A stretch of DNA of 64,000 bases from G965212025 sp965237985 (GCA_965237985.1 OZ250161.1:1054001-1118000), one strand, 5' to 3'. Counted from the first letter of the stretch, positions 15,087 to 24,737 are shown. Numbers and translations: made by a program. Notes: generated by a model from the letters alone, not told the origin.

Positions 15087-16397
15087 ATGGCCACGCCAGT
15101 ACATAAACTGACCCCAGACCACAAAATAGCGGATCCAGGGCTTTGCGACTGGGGCCGAAAAGAAATCCGGATTGCGGAAACTGAAATGCCGGGGCTGATG
15201 GCGTTGCGTGCCGAATACGGGAACAGCAAGCCGCTGGCAGGTGCACGCATCGCCGGTTGCCTGCACATGACCATACAAACTGCGGTTCTCATCGAGACCC
15301 TGATCGCACTTGGTGCTGAAATCCGCTGGTCATCGTGCAATATCTTTTCCACGCAGGACCACGCCGCCGCCGCCATTGCTGCTGAAAACATCCCGGTTTT
15401 CGCCTGGAAAGAGGAAGCTGAAGAAGAATACTGGTGGTGCATTGAACAAACCCTGAAAGGCCCGAATGGCTGGCTACCAAACCTGTTGCTGGATGACGGG
15501 GGAGATTTAACCAGGTACGTTTACGAACACCACCGCGAATTATTGCCGGACATAAAAGGCATTACGGAAGAAACCACTACTGGCGTGAACCGTCTTTACG
15601 AAATGGCGCACAAGGGCACATTAAAAACCGTGGCGTTAAACGTCAACGATTCGGTTACGAAATCAAAATTTGACAATACCTACGGTTGTCGCGAGTCACT
15701 CCTGGACGGCATCAAGCGTGCAACAGACGTGACGATTGCCGGAAAACTGGCAGTGATATGTGGTTATGGAAACGTTGGCAAAGGTTGCGTGCAATCCCTG
15801 AGAGGGCAAGGTTGCCGTGTATGGGTTACGGAAATCGACCCGATCTGCGCGCTCCAGGCCGCCATGGAAGGGCATCGTGTTGTCACCATGGAGGAAGCCG
15901 CATCGGAAGCGAATATTTTTGTCGCCGCCACCGGCAACCGACATGTCATCAATTACCAACATCTTGCCAAAATGAAGGACCAGACCATCGTCTGCAATAT
16001 CGGCCATTTTGACAACGAAATCGATGTCGACTCGTTACGCAAATTGCAATGGGAAAACATTAAACCGCAGGTTGATCACGTGATTTTTCCAGATGGCAGG
16101 CGCATCATCCTGCTTGCCGAAGGCCGACTGGTGAACCTGAGTTGTGCGACTGGGCATCCCAGCTTCGTGATGTCCAATTCTTTCTGCAACCAAGTCCTTG
16201 CGCAAATAGAACTGTGGCAAAACAATCACCATTACGATGTTGCAGTCCACATGCTCCCGAAACACCTGGACGAAAAGGTGGCGCACCTGCATCTGGAAAA
16301 ACTGGGGGCACACTTGACCACCATGACGAAAGAACAGGCGGATTACCTGGGAGTGGCTGTGGACGGTCCCTACAAACCCGATCACTATCGCTACTGA
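15087..16397 (+). CDS. ahcY: Adenosylhomocysteinase
   Basis: Hydrolyses S-adenosylhomocysteine to adenosine and homocysteine, removing the inhibitor left by SAM-dependent methylation. The 436-residue protein contains the NAD-binding segment CGYGNVGKG near residue 228, the upstream NDSVTKSKFDNTYGCRES box, TTTGVNRLYEM, and the canonical C-terminus ending DHYRY. A strong AAGGAGGAG site lies 9 bases before the ATG. It lies 52 bases downstream of metK on the same strand and is probably co-transcribed with it. Confidence 0.97.
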   Translation: MATPVHKLTPDHKIADPGLCDWGRKEIRIAETEMPGLMALRAEYGNSKPLAGARIAGCLHMTIQTAVLIETLIALGAEIRWSSCNIFSTQDHAAAAIAAENIPVFAWKEEAEEEYWWCIEQTLKGPNGWLPNLLLDDGGDLTRYVYEHHRELLPDIKGITEETTTGVNRLYEMAHKGTLKTVALNVNDSVTKSKFDNTYGCRESLLDGIKRATDVTIAGKLAVICGYGNVGKGCVQSLRGQGCRVWVTEIDPICALQAAMEGHRVVTMEEAASEANIFVAATGNRHVINYQHLAKMKDQTIVCNIGHFDNEIDVDSLRKLQWENIKPQVDHVIFPDGRRIILLAEGRLVNLSCATGHPSFVMSNSFCNQVLAQIELWQNNHHYDVAVHMLPKHLDEKVAHLHLEKLGAHLTTMTKEQADYLGVAVDGPYKPDHYRY

Positions 16398-16399
16398 AT

Positions 16400-16830
16400 A
16401 ACGTCCCATATTCAATGAACCAAATTGTGTGCGGCACGGCAATGTGCAACTGGTATTGATATAAACCCGTTTCGCGATTGCTGAGCCCGGCACTCTCCCT
16501 GCCGAGGACGGCGGCAAAATCATGCCGGAGATGAGCCGGGACAATGGTATGCATGGCTTCACCTGGCACCAGACATCTCCACTTGGCGTGCCGAAGCCGG
16601 GCACCACCCGATAATCCCGGGGTGCCTCTGCCAAGGTGGCAACGACTTTTGCCTAGTCCAGAATTTCATCCGCCCCGGCTGCCATAGCCGTTGCTTCCGG
16701 AATTGGAGAACGTTTCGGCTTGACCAGGGTCAGGTGTCCAATGCCCATGATTTTCATGACTCTGGCAGCCCTTCCGATATTTCCCGGGTGAGTGGGTTCG
16801 ACTCAAACAAAAGTCGGAGTCCCTGAAAGG
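16400..16830 (-). pseudogene. trmJ: Decayed tRNA 2'-O-methyltransferase trmJ
   Basis: Read on the minus strand, this region still encodes pieces of TrmJ, a SPOUT-class methyltransferase that modifies tRNA position 32. From 16802 downward: VEPTHPGNIGRAARVMKIMG and AMAAGADEILD. After a TAG come AEAPRDYRVV, then in a shifted frame LGRESAGLSNRE and YQLHIAVP, and in yet another frame TQFGSLNMG. An in-frame TGA directly precedes the first piece and at least two frameshifts separate the others. The C-terminal part of the family is missing. Order of motifs matches TrmJ, so this is a dead gene, not chance similarity. Confidence 0.8.
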
Positions 16831-16909
16831 GGAATGTTGTTTCGGGGGGATACGCATCACGGGCTGGTGCGCGTGTTCAAGCCCTCCCTACCCAAGGTCT
16901 GAACGGGAC

Positions 16910-17779
16910 GTGAAAAAAAACACGCTCGCAACAATTCGTTCCGATTACCACAAGAATTGGAATCGCAAGCTTTCTCTGAAAGAACTGGACTACCTCCTGT
17001 GCCATGCTTTCCACATTTCCCATTCGCAGCTTTTCACAAAAAGCCACTGGCTGGTTCCTGCCGAATGCCTGCAAGGCCTGCATGAAATGGCAGTGCGCCG
17101 GGCCACTGGTGTCCCGCTCGCCTATCTGAGCGGTAGAAAAGAATTTTATTCTCTGGAATTTGAAGTCACAGTCGCAACTTTAACACCGCGTCCGGAAACC
17201 GAAATGCTGGTGGACTTTGCTGTACACCACGCCCCACGAGGTGCAAAATTGCTTGAGCTTGGCTGCGGGTGCGGTGCGGTTGCCATAGCGATCGCACACC
17301 ACCGCTCCGACCTGAAGATCACTGCCAGCGACATCAGCACCGAAGCGTTGCGGATTGCTGATCGGAATGTACGCAAACACGACATTCACATACGTCTGGT
17401 GAAAAGCAACTGGTTTAGTGCTCTACTGCGACGGCGGACTTTTCACTGTTTAGTCGCCAATGTCCCTTATTTGCGACCCGGTGAAGCGCGTGCCGGCGAT
17501 GTCACCACCCGACATGAACCGAAACTGGCACTGCTGGCTGGAGAAAATGGTCTGGCATCTTTACGCCAAGTTTTGCAGCACGCTCCTCGGTACTTGGTTA
17601 ACGGCGGCCTGATTGCGCTGGAACATGCCCCTTGGCAAAGGTTTGCCGTAGCAGCAATGGCAACACGCGCAGGTTTTCGAAATCTGCGTTGCATCAAAGA
17701 CTATGCCGGCTTGTTCCGCATGACCGTGGGAAAAATCAGCGGCGGAAAACCATGGAGCCACCCGCGCTCCGCCATTTAA
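16910..17779 (+). CDS. prmC: PrmC/HemK-family N5-glutamine methyltransferase
   Basis: PrmC methylates the GGQ glutamine of peptide release factors using SAM. The 289-residue protein has an N-terminal helical domain, then TPRPETEMLVD near 92-102 and the SAM-binding loop LELGCGCGAVAIAIA near 115-129. The glutamine-site motif, normally NPPY, reads NVPY at 184-187. The C-terminus carries EHAPWQ where EHGWQQ-like sequences are common. The start is GTG 16910. prfA, its usual neighbour, is absent. The stop overlaps the convergent gatB stop on a TTTAAA palindrome. Activity could be altered by the motif change; family assignment is firm, exact substrate less so. Confidence 0.85.
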   Translation: MKKNTLATIRSDYHKNWNRKLSLKELDYLLCHAFHISHSQLFTKSHWLVPAECLQGLHEMAVRRATGVPLAYLSGRKEFYSLEFEVTVATLTPRPETEMLVDFAVHHAPRGAKLLELGCGCGAVAIAIAHHRSDLKITASDISTEALRIADRNVRKHDIHIRLVKSNWFSALLRRRTFHCLVANVPYLRPGEARAGDVTTRHEPKLALLAGENGLASLRQVLQHAPRYLVNGGLIALEHAPWQRFAVAAMATRAGFRNLRCIKDYAGLFRMTVGKISGGKPWSHPRSAI

Positions 17780-19239
17780 AGGGGCGGCTTCCCTCGATTC
17801 ACGCCGGCGGCCAGCCTACGCTTTAAAATTTCATTGACACGGCGCGGATCCGCTTTTCCTTCGCTTGCCTGCATGACACAACCGACAAAATAGCCCAGAA
17901 CTTTGGTTTTACCTGCCTGATATTGCGCAACCTGGGCCGCGTTTTTTGACAGGACTCCCGCAATGATTTCAGCAAGGTGCGTTTCATCACTGATCCGGCC
18001 CACATCCATTTTCCGAATCACTTCTTCGGCACTTGCGCCCTGTGCCCACATTTTCCGAAACACGTCGCGCGCCATATGCCTGGACAACTGTTCAGAAACA
18101 ACGCAATTCAACAACTCTGCCAGGTGTCCCGGCGACACCTTGCAGGCAGTGATGTCCAGTCCTTCGCGATTCAGTGCCGCAGCCAAAACTCCGTTCATCC
18201 AGGAAAATACTTCCCGGGAGCTGGCATCCGTATTTTTGGCACAGCTTTCAAAATAGTCCACCATTTCCCGATCACCAAACAATCGGTCCAGCTGCGCAGC
18301 ACCCAAAGCATATTCAGTCGCCAGGCGCGCACGCCGGGCATCAGGAAGCTCAGGCAAAACCCGGCGTTGTTGCTCAATGAATACCTCATCAATTTGCAAT
18401 GGCAGCAGATCTGGATCAGGAAAATACCGATAGTCTTCTGCTTCTTCCTTGCTCCGCATCGGGTGGGTTTCCCCGGTCGCAGGATCATAAAGACGGGTCT
18501 CCTGTTCTACGGCACCCCCGCTTTCAAGCTCCTGTTGCTGGCGCCTGATTTCATATTGGAGCGCTTTTTCCAAAAAGCGAAAGGAATTGAGGTTTTTCAG
18601 TTCTGTGCGCGTACCGAGCTTTTCCACACCTGCGGGTCGCAGGGAAATGTTCGCGTCACAACGAAAACTGCCTTCTTCCATGTTGCCGTCGCTGATTCCC
18701 AGCCAGCGCACCAGCATATGGATTTTTCTCACGTAGGCAAGCGCAGTCTCCACATCGTACATTTCCGGCTCGGAAACAACTTCCATAAGCGGCGTGCCTG
18801 CCCGGTTCAAGTCAATTGCCGTTCTGCCCGGGAACAGGTCATGGATAGACCGACCCGCATCCTCCTCAAGATGGGCACGTGTAACGCCGATCTGATGAAC
18901 TCGGCCGTCTTTACCAATGACTTCCACCTTGCCCCGTCCAATAATCGGCTGTTCGTACTGACTGATTTGATATCCTTTTGGTAAATCTGGATAAAAATAA
19001 TTTTTGCGCGCAAATACGCAAGAGCGACTGATTTCAGCGTTGATTGCCAAACCAAAAAGTACTGCCTTGCGCACCGGCTCCTGGTTGAGGACCGGCAGCA
19101 CCCCCGGCAAAGCCACATCGATTCCGCAGGCATGAATGTTTGGTTCGGTACAAAACTCGGCGTTCGCGCCCGAAAAGAGCTTGCTTCTGGTTTTCAGGCG
19201 CACATGGATTTCCAGGCCCATCACCGACTGCCAGTTCAT
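17776..19239 (-). CDS. gatB: Asp-tRNA(Asn)/Glu-tRNA(Gln) amidotransferase subunit B
   Basis: GatB binds the misacylated tRNA and activates its carboxylate in the GatCAB complex. The 487-residue protein begins MNWQSVMGLEIHVRLKT and has the family hallmarks LPGVLPVLN, YFYPDLPKGYQISQYEQP and RCDANISLRP, followed by the helical tail and the YqeY-like C-terminal domain. The ATG at 19239 overlaps the gatA stop by four bases (ATGA); the frame remains open far upstream inside gatA but without homology. Third gene of gatC-gatA-gatB. Confidence 0.97.
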   Translation of the reverse strand: MNWQSVMGLEIHVRLKTRSKLFSGANAEFCTEPNIHACGIDVALPGVLPVLNQEPVRKAVLFGLAINAEISRSCVFARKNYFYPDLPKGYQISQYEQPIIGRGKVEVIGKDGRVHQIGVTRAHLEEDAGRSIHDLFPGRTAIDLNRAGTPLMEVVSEPEMYDVETALAYVRKIHMLVRWLGISDGNMEEGSFRCDANISLRPAGVEKLGTRTELKNLNSFRFLEKALQYEIRRQQQELESGGAVEQETRLYDPATGETHPMRSKEEAEDYRYFPDPDLLPLQIDEVFIEQQRRVLPELPDARRARLATEYALGAAQLDRLFGDREMVDYFESCAKNTDASSREVFSWMNGVLAAALNREGLDITACKVSPGHLAELLNCVVSEQLSRHMARDVFRKMWAQGASAEEVIRKMDVGRISDETHLAEIIAGVLSKNAAQVAQYQAGKTKVLGYFVGCVMQASEGKADPRRVNEILKRRLAAGVNRGKPPL

Positions 19240-20702
19240 GCCGCGTACCTTTGAGGAAACTGTAAATGGTGGCTGGTGGTTTGTTGAAACGCATGACCAA
19301 GCGCACACAAAGCCTCTTCGCAAAAATAGTTGCCGATAAGCTGGATGCCGACCGGCAAGCGTTTTTTGAACCCCGCTGGAAGCGCCAGGGCGGGCAGGCC
19401 CGCCAGGTTCACGGCTGTCGTGTACACGTCCGAAAGGTACATTTGCACCGGATCCTGCATTTTCTCTCCGATGTGAAATGCCACATCGGGTGTAACCGGA
19501 CTGAGCAACACGTCTATGTCCGCAAACTGTGCAGAAAACTCGTCGCTGATTTTTCTTCTGACTTTTTGGGCTTTGAGGTAGTAAGCATCGTAATAACCAG
19601 CGGACAGCACGTACGTACCGAGCATGATGCGTCGTTTGACTTCCGCGCCGAAGCCTTCGTCGCGTGAAGCCACATAAAGCGCATCGAGAGTCCCTGCCTT
19701 GCGGCTTCGATGGCCAAAACGGACACCGTCGTAGCGCGCCAAGTTGGAAGAGCACTCCGCAGTGGCCAAAATGTAAAAAACCGGAATGGAAAAACGCAAA
19801 CTGGGCATGGCAACTTTTTTGACCCGGCATCCCAGACGAGAAAAAACAGCGAGCGCCTCGTCGATGACCGCGGCAACCTGTGCATCCAAGCCCACGGTGA
19901 AAAACTCTTCCGGCACGCCAATTTTGGTGCCTTTGACGTCGCGGTCCAGTACGGCGGTGTAATCCGGAACGGCGCGATTAACGCTGGTGGAATCTTTTTC
20001 ATCAAAACCGGCAATGGCATTCAACAACAGCGCGCAGTCACGTACCGTGACAGCAAACACCCCGGCCTGGTCCAGACTGGAAGCAAAGGCCACCATGCCG
20101 TAACGGGACACCCTGCCGTAAGTAGGCTTGATCCCGGTCACCCCACACAGCGCAGCCGGCTGGCGAATGGAACCACCGGTATCCGTGCCGGTTGCACAAG
20201 GTGCAAGTCGTGCAGCAACAGCGGCGGCGGAACCCCCGGAAGAACCCCCCGGAACACGGCTCAAATCCCAGGGATTCCGCACGGCGCCAAAATAACTGGT
20301 TTCGCTGGATGACCCCATGGCGAACTCATCCATATTGGTTTTGCCCAGCATCACCATGCCCGCCTCACGCAACTTGCGGGTTACCGTGGCATCGTATGGC
20401 GCCACAAAATCAGCAAGCATTCTGGAAGCGCAGGTCGTAGCATCACCTTTGCTGCAAAAAATATCCTTGTGCGCATAGGGAATACCCCCTAAAACAGACT
20501 GCTCCCCTTCGCTGCGCTGGCGATCAGCCTCTCGTGCCGAGCACAAGGCACTTTCTTCGCTGAAACTGATGAAAGCATTCAAATCCTCGTTGTGGCCTTT
20601 GGCACGCTCCAGGGAAGCCTGCACCAGCTCTTCACTGGACAATTGTTTTTTTGCCAGTGCCACCGAAAGATCGGCAACCCCCAGACTGCTGATGTCAATC
20701 AA
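19236..20702 (-). CDS. gatA: Asp-tRNA(Asn)/Glu-tRNA(Gln) amidotransferase subunit A
   Basis: The glutaminase subunit, an amidase-signature enzyme that frees ammonia from glutamine. The 488-residue protein shows the Lys of the catalytic triad in YAHKDIFC (about 80), the glycine/serine-rich signature VPGGSSGGSAAAVAA (about 150-165) and the catalytic serine segment TGTDTGGSIRQPAA (about 170-183). Length is usual. It starts 111 bases after gatC and overlaps gatB. Presence of GatCAB suggests indirect amidation of Asn- and/or Gln-tRNA; which one cannot be told from this window. Confidence 0.97.
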   Translation of the reverse strand: MIDISSLGVADLSVALAKKQLSSEELVQASLERAKGHNEDLNAFISFSEESALCSAREADRQRSEGEQSVLGGIPYAHKDIFCSKGDATTCASRMLADFVAPYDATVTRKLREAGMVMLGKTNMDEFAMGSSSETSYFGAVRNPWDLSRVPGGSSGGSAAAVAARLAPCATGTDTGGSIRQPAALCGVTGIKPTYGRVSRYGMVAFASSLDQAGVFAVTVRDCALLLNAIAGFDEKDSTSVNRAVPDYTAVLDRDVKGTKIGVPEEFFTVGLDAQVAAVIDEALAVFSRLGCRVKKVAMPSLRFSIPVFYILATAECSSNLARYDGVRFGHRSRKAGTLDALYVASRDEGFGAEVKRRIMLGTYVLSAGYYDAYYLKAQKVRRKISDEFSAQFADIDVLLSPVTPDVAFHIGEKMQDPVQMYLSDVYTTAVNLAGLPALALPAGFKKRLPVGIQLIGNYFCEEALCALGHAFQQTTSHHLQFPQRYAA

Positions 20703-20813
20703 AATCTAAAACCATCCAGGCGAATCACCGCCGGCAACAGCTGAAAAAGCACTCCAACCAAGCTGCCTGACATGAAACAATACCAGGAACCGACGGCATC
20801 GCGTTCCAGACCA

Positions 20814-21098
20814 TTACTTTTCAATGACTTTCGGAATCAAATAAAACCCATCTTTGGTTTCCGGTGCCCGGGTCTGGAGCAATTCCCTGCCATTCTCTTC
20901 CGTTACTTCGTCGGCGCGCAGTCTTTGGCACAGTCCCAAAGGGCTGGCAAGCGGCTCCAGATCTTCGGCGCCGGCCTCGTCAAGAGACTTCACCAAAGCC
21001 AGTATTTCTGTCAATTGTTTCACCATGACCTCTGTCTGTTGCGGTGCGACAGACAGCTTGCAAAGGCGCGCTATTTTCTCAACTTCCGAGATGTCCAT
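20814..21098 (-). CDS. gatC: Asp-tRNA(Asn)/Glu-tRNA(Gln) amidotransferase subunit C
   Basis: Small subunit that wraps around GatA and stabilises the complex. The 94-residue product from ATG 21098 begins MDISEVEKIARLCKL and ends with the conserved pattern LRADEVTEENGRELL...GFYLIPKVIE, matching the family in length and ends. The open frame extends upstream, but that part has no family similarity. First gene of the gatCAB operon. Confidence 0.94.
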   Translation of the reverse strand: MDISEVEKIARLCKLSVAPQQTEVMVKQLTEILALVKSLDEAGAEDLEPLASPLGLCQRLRADEVTEENGRELLQTRAPETKDGFYLIPKVIEK

Positions 21099-21568
21099 TT
21101 TGTCTTGCAACGATTTCACCTCCGGTTTCACCCTGACCCTTCCGGCAGGGTACGAAACCACATGGCGCGCCGCAGCGAGACCTGCGCCAGCCACCAAAAC
21201 GAAGCAAATCGCCACTTGGCCCCTATATCTTTATGTCAGCAGAAAAACCTCGTTTCCACTATCCTTCTCACGACCCACCCCGGCATAATCCCAGAATAAA
21301 TGATGGTGCGCAAAACGACCAAGGCATACTAACAGGCACTCTCCCGTCATTCTGACTGAAAACCCTAAAGAAACAACCGGGCTGGAGACTTTTCTGAAAG
21401 TGGTGGTCGCGACGGGTTTCACCATTGCCGAAACGTAGCCGATGCGCATCGGCATACCAAATCGTCCCAAATATCACCCAAGTGCCGACGTACTTGTCCC
21501 ACCGCCTAGCAAGCCTGGCAAGAGACGAAGGAAAAATGCTTTGCTGCGAATGTCTCGGGGGGCAGCAC
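21099..21568. other. Intergenic region upstream of gatC
   Basis: Nothing recognisable as a gene. A minus-strand frame at 21231-21470 (79 codons) has no family features. In many relatives mreB lies divergently upstream of gatC; it is not here. The gatC promoter must lie in this stretch, but no clear boxes were found. Confidence 0.4.
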
Positions 21569-22765
21569 TTAGCGGAAAAATTTTTTTAGTCCTTTAATGA
21601 GGCGGCCAAGCGCTTCATCAGCATGCTCGGGTTGCAACGCGCCAAAAGACAGCCGCAAACATCCGGGTTCCGAACCGAAGGCACTTCCTGGAATAACCGT
21701 AACGCCGTAATTTTTAACCAAGTGACATGCGACGGCAAAATCATCAGGCTTGTTTTTCAGCTGCAAAAAAATATAAAAAGCCCCTTCGCTGATGGGTTCG
21801 GCAATGATTCCCGCAAGTTCCTTGCGCAGTCTTTGCAGACAAAGCAGCCGATTTTCGGCAATGATTTCTTTTTTCCTGAGCACATATTCATTGCCGTGCA
21901 CAAGACACCACCTGGCAGCGAATTGTGACACTGCCGGCGGGCATATCAACACATTATCCTGCACTTTGATGACCGCCTCACGAAGCGCAAGCGGGATCAC
22001 CATATAACCTATTCTCCAAGAAGCGAAACCATAACTTTTGGATAAAGAAAACAAAGACAACAGATGGGATTCGGTTTGCGGCTCGGAAGCGGGGGAAAAA
22101 TGTTTCCTCGAACCATAACAAAAGTCCTCATAGGCTTCATCGCTGATGTGATAAAGCCCATGTCTGGCACACAGCCTGCTGATTGCCCGCAAAACATCGC
22201 GGTGATACACCCGACCAGTTGGATTATTTGGCGAAACTGTGACCACGGCGCGGGTTTTGAGGCCGATTGCCCTTTCGATCGCTGCCAGATCTGGTTGCAG
22301 ATCGCCATTCGTGTCAACAGCCACCGGCCGACAACCACACATGGTAACCGTCATTTCATGATTGAAATAGTAGGGACGCAACAAAACCACCTCATCACCA
22401 GGATCGCAGATGGCAAGAACCAAAGCGTGAAACGCCATGTTCGAACCCGCCGTTACTACGATGCATTGCAATGAGGAAACCGGAATGCTGTTTTTGTACC
22501 GGAGTTTTTCGGCAATGGCTCCATGCAGTTCCGTCAGACCAGTAACCGGACCGTAACCGTGACAAGAGTGTTCAGCCATGCGTTGCACCGCATAGCTTAT
22601 GGCTTCTGCCGGCGGGGGATAGAAAACGATTCCCTGTCCCAACGAAAGGGTTCCCGGTTTTTCACGGCTTAAACGGTTGAACAATGGAATGACCGCTTCA
22701 TCCACTTTGCGCATGCGCGCACTGGCGAGCGCAAAATTTTTCGTCGGCAGCGGTGGTTTGCTCAT
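21569..22765 (-). CDS. Class I/II PLP-dependent aminotransferase
   Basis: A 398-residue fold-type I aminotransferase. Visible features: GYGPVTGLTELHGAIAEKL near the N-terminus, VTAGSNMAFHALVLAICDPGDEV, the SPNNPTGRVY box, ISDEAYEDF, and the PLP-lysine segment SLSKSYGFASWRIGYM (lysine near residue 230). The arginine-containing C-terminal LRLSFGA is present. Substrate cannot be assigned; members include aspartate and alanine transaminases. The ATG at 22765 (MSKPPLPTKNF) is chosen; another Met 17 residues later is possible. A J-domain gene lies just upstream on the same strand. Confidence 0.88.
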   Translation of the reverse strand: MSKPPLPTKNFALASARMRKVDEAVIPLFNRLSREKPGTLSLGQGIVFYPPPAEAISYAVQRMAEHSCHGYGPVTGLTELHGAIAEKLRYKNSIPVSSLQCIVVTAGSNMAFHALVLAICDPGDEVVLLRPYYFNHEMTVTMCGCRPVAVDTNGDLQPDLAAIERAIGLKTRAVVTVSPNNPTGRVYHRDVLRAISRLCARHGLYHISDEAYEDFCYGSRKHFSPASEPQTESHLLSLFSLSKSYGFASWRIGYMVIPLALREAVIKVQDNVLICPPAVSQFAARWCLVHGNEYVLRKKEIIAENRLLCLQRLRKELAGIIAEPISEGAFYIFLQLKNKPDDFAVACHLVKNYGVTVIPGSAFGSEPGCLRLSFGALQPEHADEALGRLIKGLKKFFR

Positions 22766-22820
22766 CAGTTTTTCTTCCCGCTGAAAGCTTGGCACATGGT
22801 TTTCGCCTGCGGTAACGCTT

Positions 22821-23525
22821 TCAATGGCTGAGCAAAGTTTTTTTGGCCAGGTTGATTTTTTCCGCGAGATAATTTGAACCTCCCCGGTCAGGATGCAACC
22901 TCTGCATGAGTACTTTGTAGGCTTTGACGATTTCTTCTTTGCTTGCGTTTTCTGTGACGCCAAGGATCAGGAGAGCTTCCGCAACTGTCATCTTCTGGCT
23001 CTTGGCAAAGACCTGCTCCTCACGTTCCGCTCCCTGGTTCGCTGCGCCACGCATTCGTGCCTGGACAAGATAGCTTTGCAACAGCATCGCACCTTTGCGG
23101 TCGTTCTGGCGCAGCGTTTGCAACAAAACGCCGAGTTCCTCATCGCGCATTTGCGACAACCGCTTCCCCTTGAAATTTCCTTTCAATACGAAACCATCAA
23201 GCCGGCGATAAACGATATTGAACTCGAGTCGCAACCACTCACTTTCAAAGCGAGGAATGTTTCGGTCCTTGAAACCAGCACGCCCGCTCAGGGAGGCTAA
23301 AAAAGGCATGTAGCGTAACAATAGCCAAAATCTTCTCAGGAAAGGCAATGCCGTGCCGATCACGGCGGCAATCCAGTGCGCCTTACCGACCGCCACCAGC
23401 CCCAAAAGCCCTGCGGAAATAATCCCGATCAGCCACTTCCAGCGTACGGACGGTGGCTGTTTGAATAACCATCGCAATCCAAAGAGGAGCAGGACGATGA
23501 CCAAAATGATCAAAATCTGCTTCAT
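22821..23525 (-). CDS. Membrane-anchored J-domain protein
   Basis: A 234-residue protein with three hydrophobic segments near the N-terminus (about 2-16, 31-48 and 52-80) and a J-domain at the C-terminus (about 178-234) with the HPDRGGS motif that stimulates DnaK. The middle (about 100-165) is charged and helical. The arrangement resembles DjlA/DjlC-like membrane co-chaperones that recruit DnaK to the inner membrane. Specific partner unknown. It ends 56 bases before the aminotransferase start, so the two may share a transcript. Confidence 0.85.
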   Translation of the reverse strand: MKQILIILVIVLLLFGLRWLFKQPPSVRWKWLIGIISAGLLGLVAVGKAHWIAAVIGTALPFLRRFWLLLRYMPFLASLSGRAGFKDRNIPRFESEWLRLEFNIVYRRLDGFVLKGNFKGKRLSQMRDEELGVLLQTLRQNDRKGAMLLQSYLVQARMRGAANQGAEREEQVFAKSQKMTVAEALLILGVTENASKEEIVKAYKVLMQRLHPDRGGSNYLAEKINLAKKTLLSH

Positions 23526-23708
23526 GCGGGAGCTGTTGCCTCTTCCAACAGCAAGGATGAAGAGCGCAAAATCTTGTCCAGATTGTACTCGTGGGTCCGC
23601 AAAGAACCGTTATATTTGCCATGACCTGAAAATTTTGTACAGCCATGTGCGATAATGAAAGCGTTTCGTGAAAACAAAGTAGCCTGGAGTTTAGAAGAAG
23701 AAGAATAG

Positions 23709-24737
23709 ATGAGTAATGCACCGAAACAGCTGTTGATGGATGCCCGGGGCAGACCGCTGAAGGACTTGCGCATATCCGTCACGGACCGTTGTAATTTTCG
23801 CTGTCCATACTGCATGCCCGCCGAGGTATTCAATGCCGGGTATGGTTTTTTGAAACGGAAGCATCTCCTGAATTTTGAGGAGATTGCACGGGCGACCGGT
23901 TTGCTCGCTGGTCTGGGCGTTAAAAAATTACGCTTAAGTGGTGGCGAACCTTTGCTGAGACGCAATCTTGAAACCCTTGTTGAATTGCTATCGACAGTGC
24001 CTGGCGTGGAAGATATTGCTTTGACAACCAATGGTTCACTGTTGAGTATTGAAAAAGCAAAACAGTTGCGCGCAGCAGGTTTGAAACGTGTGACAGTCAG
24101 CCTGGATTCTCTGGATGACAAGATCTTTGCTGCTTTCAACGGCGTGGGCACCCCGGTGTCGCAAGTACTTGCCGGCATAAACAACGCTGCCGAAGCAGGA
24201 CTGACGCCGATAAAAGTCAACATGCTTGTGAAACGAGGTTTAAGCGAGAGTTCGATCTTACCCATGGCCAGGTATTTTCGTCATCACGGACACTTACTCC
24301 GTTTCATTGAATACATGGATGTTGGAAACGTGAATGCCTGGCAACCGGGAGAAGTCCTTCCGGGTCGTGAGATTGTAGACATGATCAGCCAGGAAGCGGC
24401 ACTTGAACCGGTGGAAGGAAACTATTCCGGGGAAGTCGCACAGCGCTGGCGCTACAAAGAAGGTGGCGGTGAAATCGGGATCATCACGTCAGTCAGCTCA
24501 CCATTTTGCCACAGTTGCACGCGGCTCAGGCTGTCCGCGGACGGGCAACTGTATACCTGCCTGTTCGCAACGCGTGGGCACGACTTGAAAACCCGGATGC
24601 GAAGCGGAGAAAGTGACGAAGCACTGGAAAAGTTTTTGCGTGGCATTTGGACTGAACGTCTCGACCGCTACTCGGAAACCCGGTTTCAGCGTGGCCACGT
24701 ACTAAAGAAAGTGGAAATGTCCTACATCGGGGGTTGA
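23709..24737 (+). CDS. moaA: GTP 3',8-cyclase (molybdenum cofactor step 1)
   Basis: Radical-SAM enzyme that begins molybdopterin synthesis by rearranging GTP. The 342-residue protein has the radical-SAM cluster motif CNFRCPYC (Cys28, Cys32, Cys35) and LRLSGGEPLLR near 79-89. The second 4Fe-4S cluster cysteines lie in FCHSCTRLRLSADGQLYTCLF (split across residues about 264-284). The essential C-terminal Gly-Gly is present (SYIGG). A purine-rich AGAAGAAGAAG stretch precedes the ATG. No other moa genes are in the window. It is the last housekeeping gene before the accessory region. Confidence 0.97.
   Translation: MSNAPKQLLMDARGRPLKDLRISVTDRCNFRCPYCMPAEVFNAGYGFLKRKHLLNFEEIARATGLLAGLGVKKLRLSGGEPLLRRNLETLVELLSTVPGVEDIALTTNGSLLSIEKAKQLRAAGLKRVTVSLDSLDDKIFAAFNGVGTPVSQVLAGINNAAEAGLTPIKVNMLVKRGLSESSILPMARYFRHHGHLLRFIEYMDVGNVNAWQPGEVLPGREIVDMISQEAALEPVEGNYSGEVAQRWRYKEGGGEIGIITSVSSPFCHSCTRLRLSADGQLYTCLFATRGHDLKTRMRSGESDEALEKFLRGIWTERLDRYSETRFQRGHVLKKVEMSYIGG

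Noticed and set aside
16666..16860. 64-codon minus-strand frame as an independent small gene
   Set aside because: It is out of frame with the TrmJ motifs that run through the same DNA; the region is explained by the trmJ remnant.
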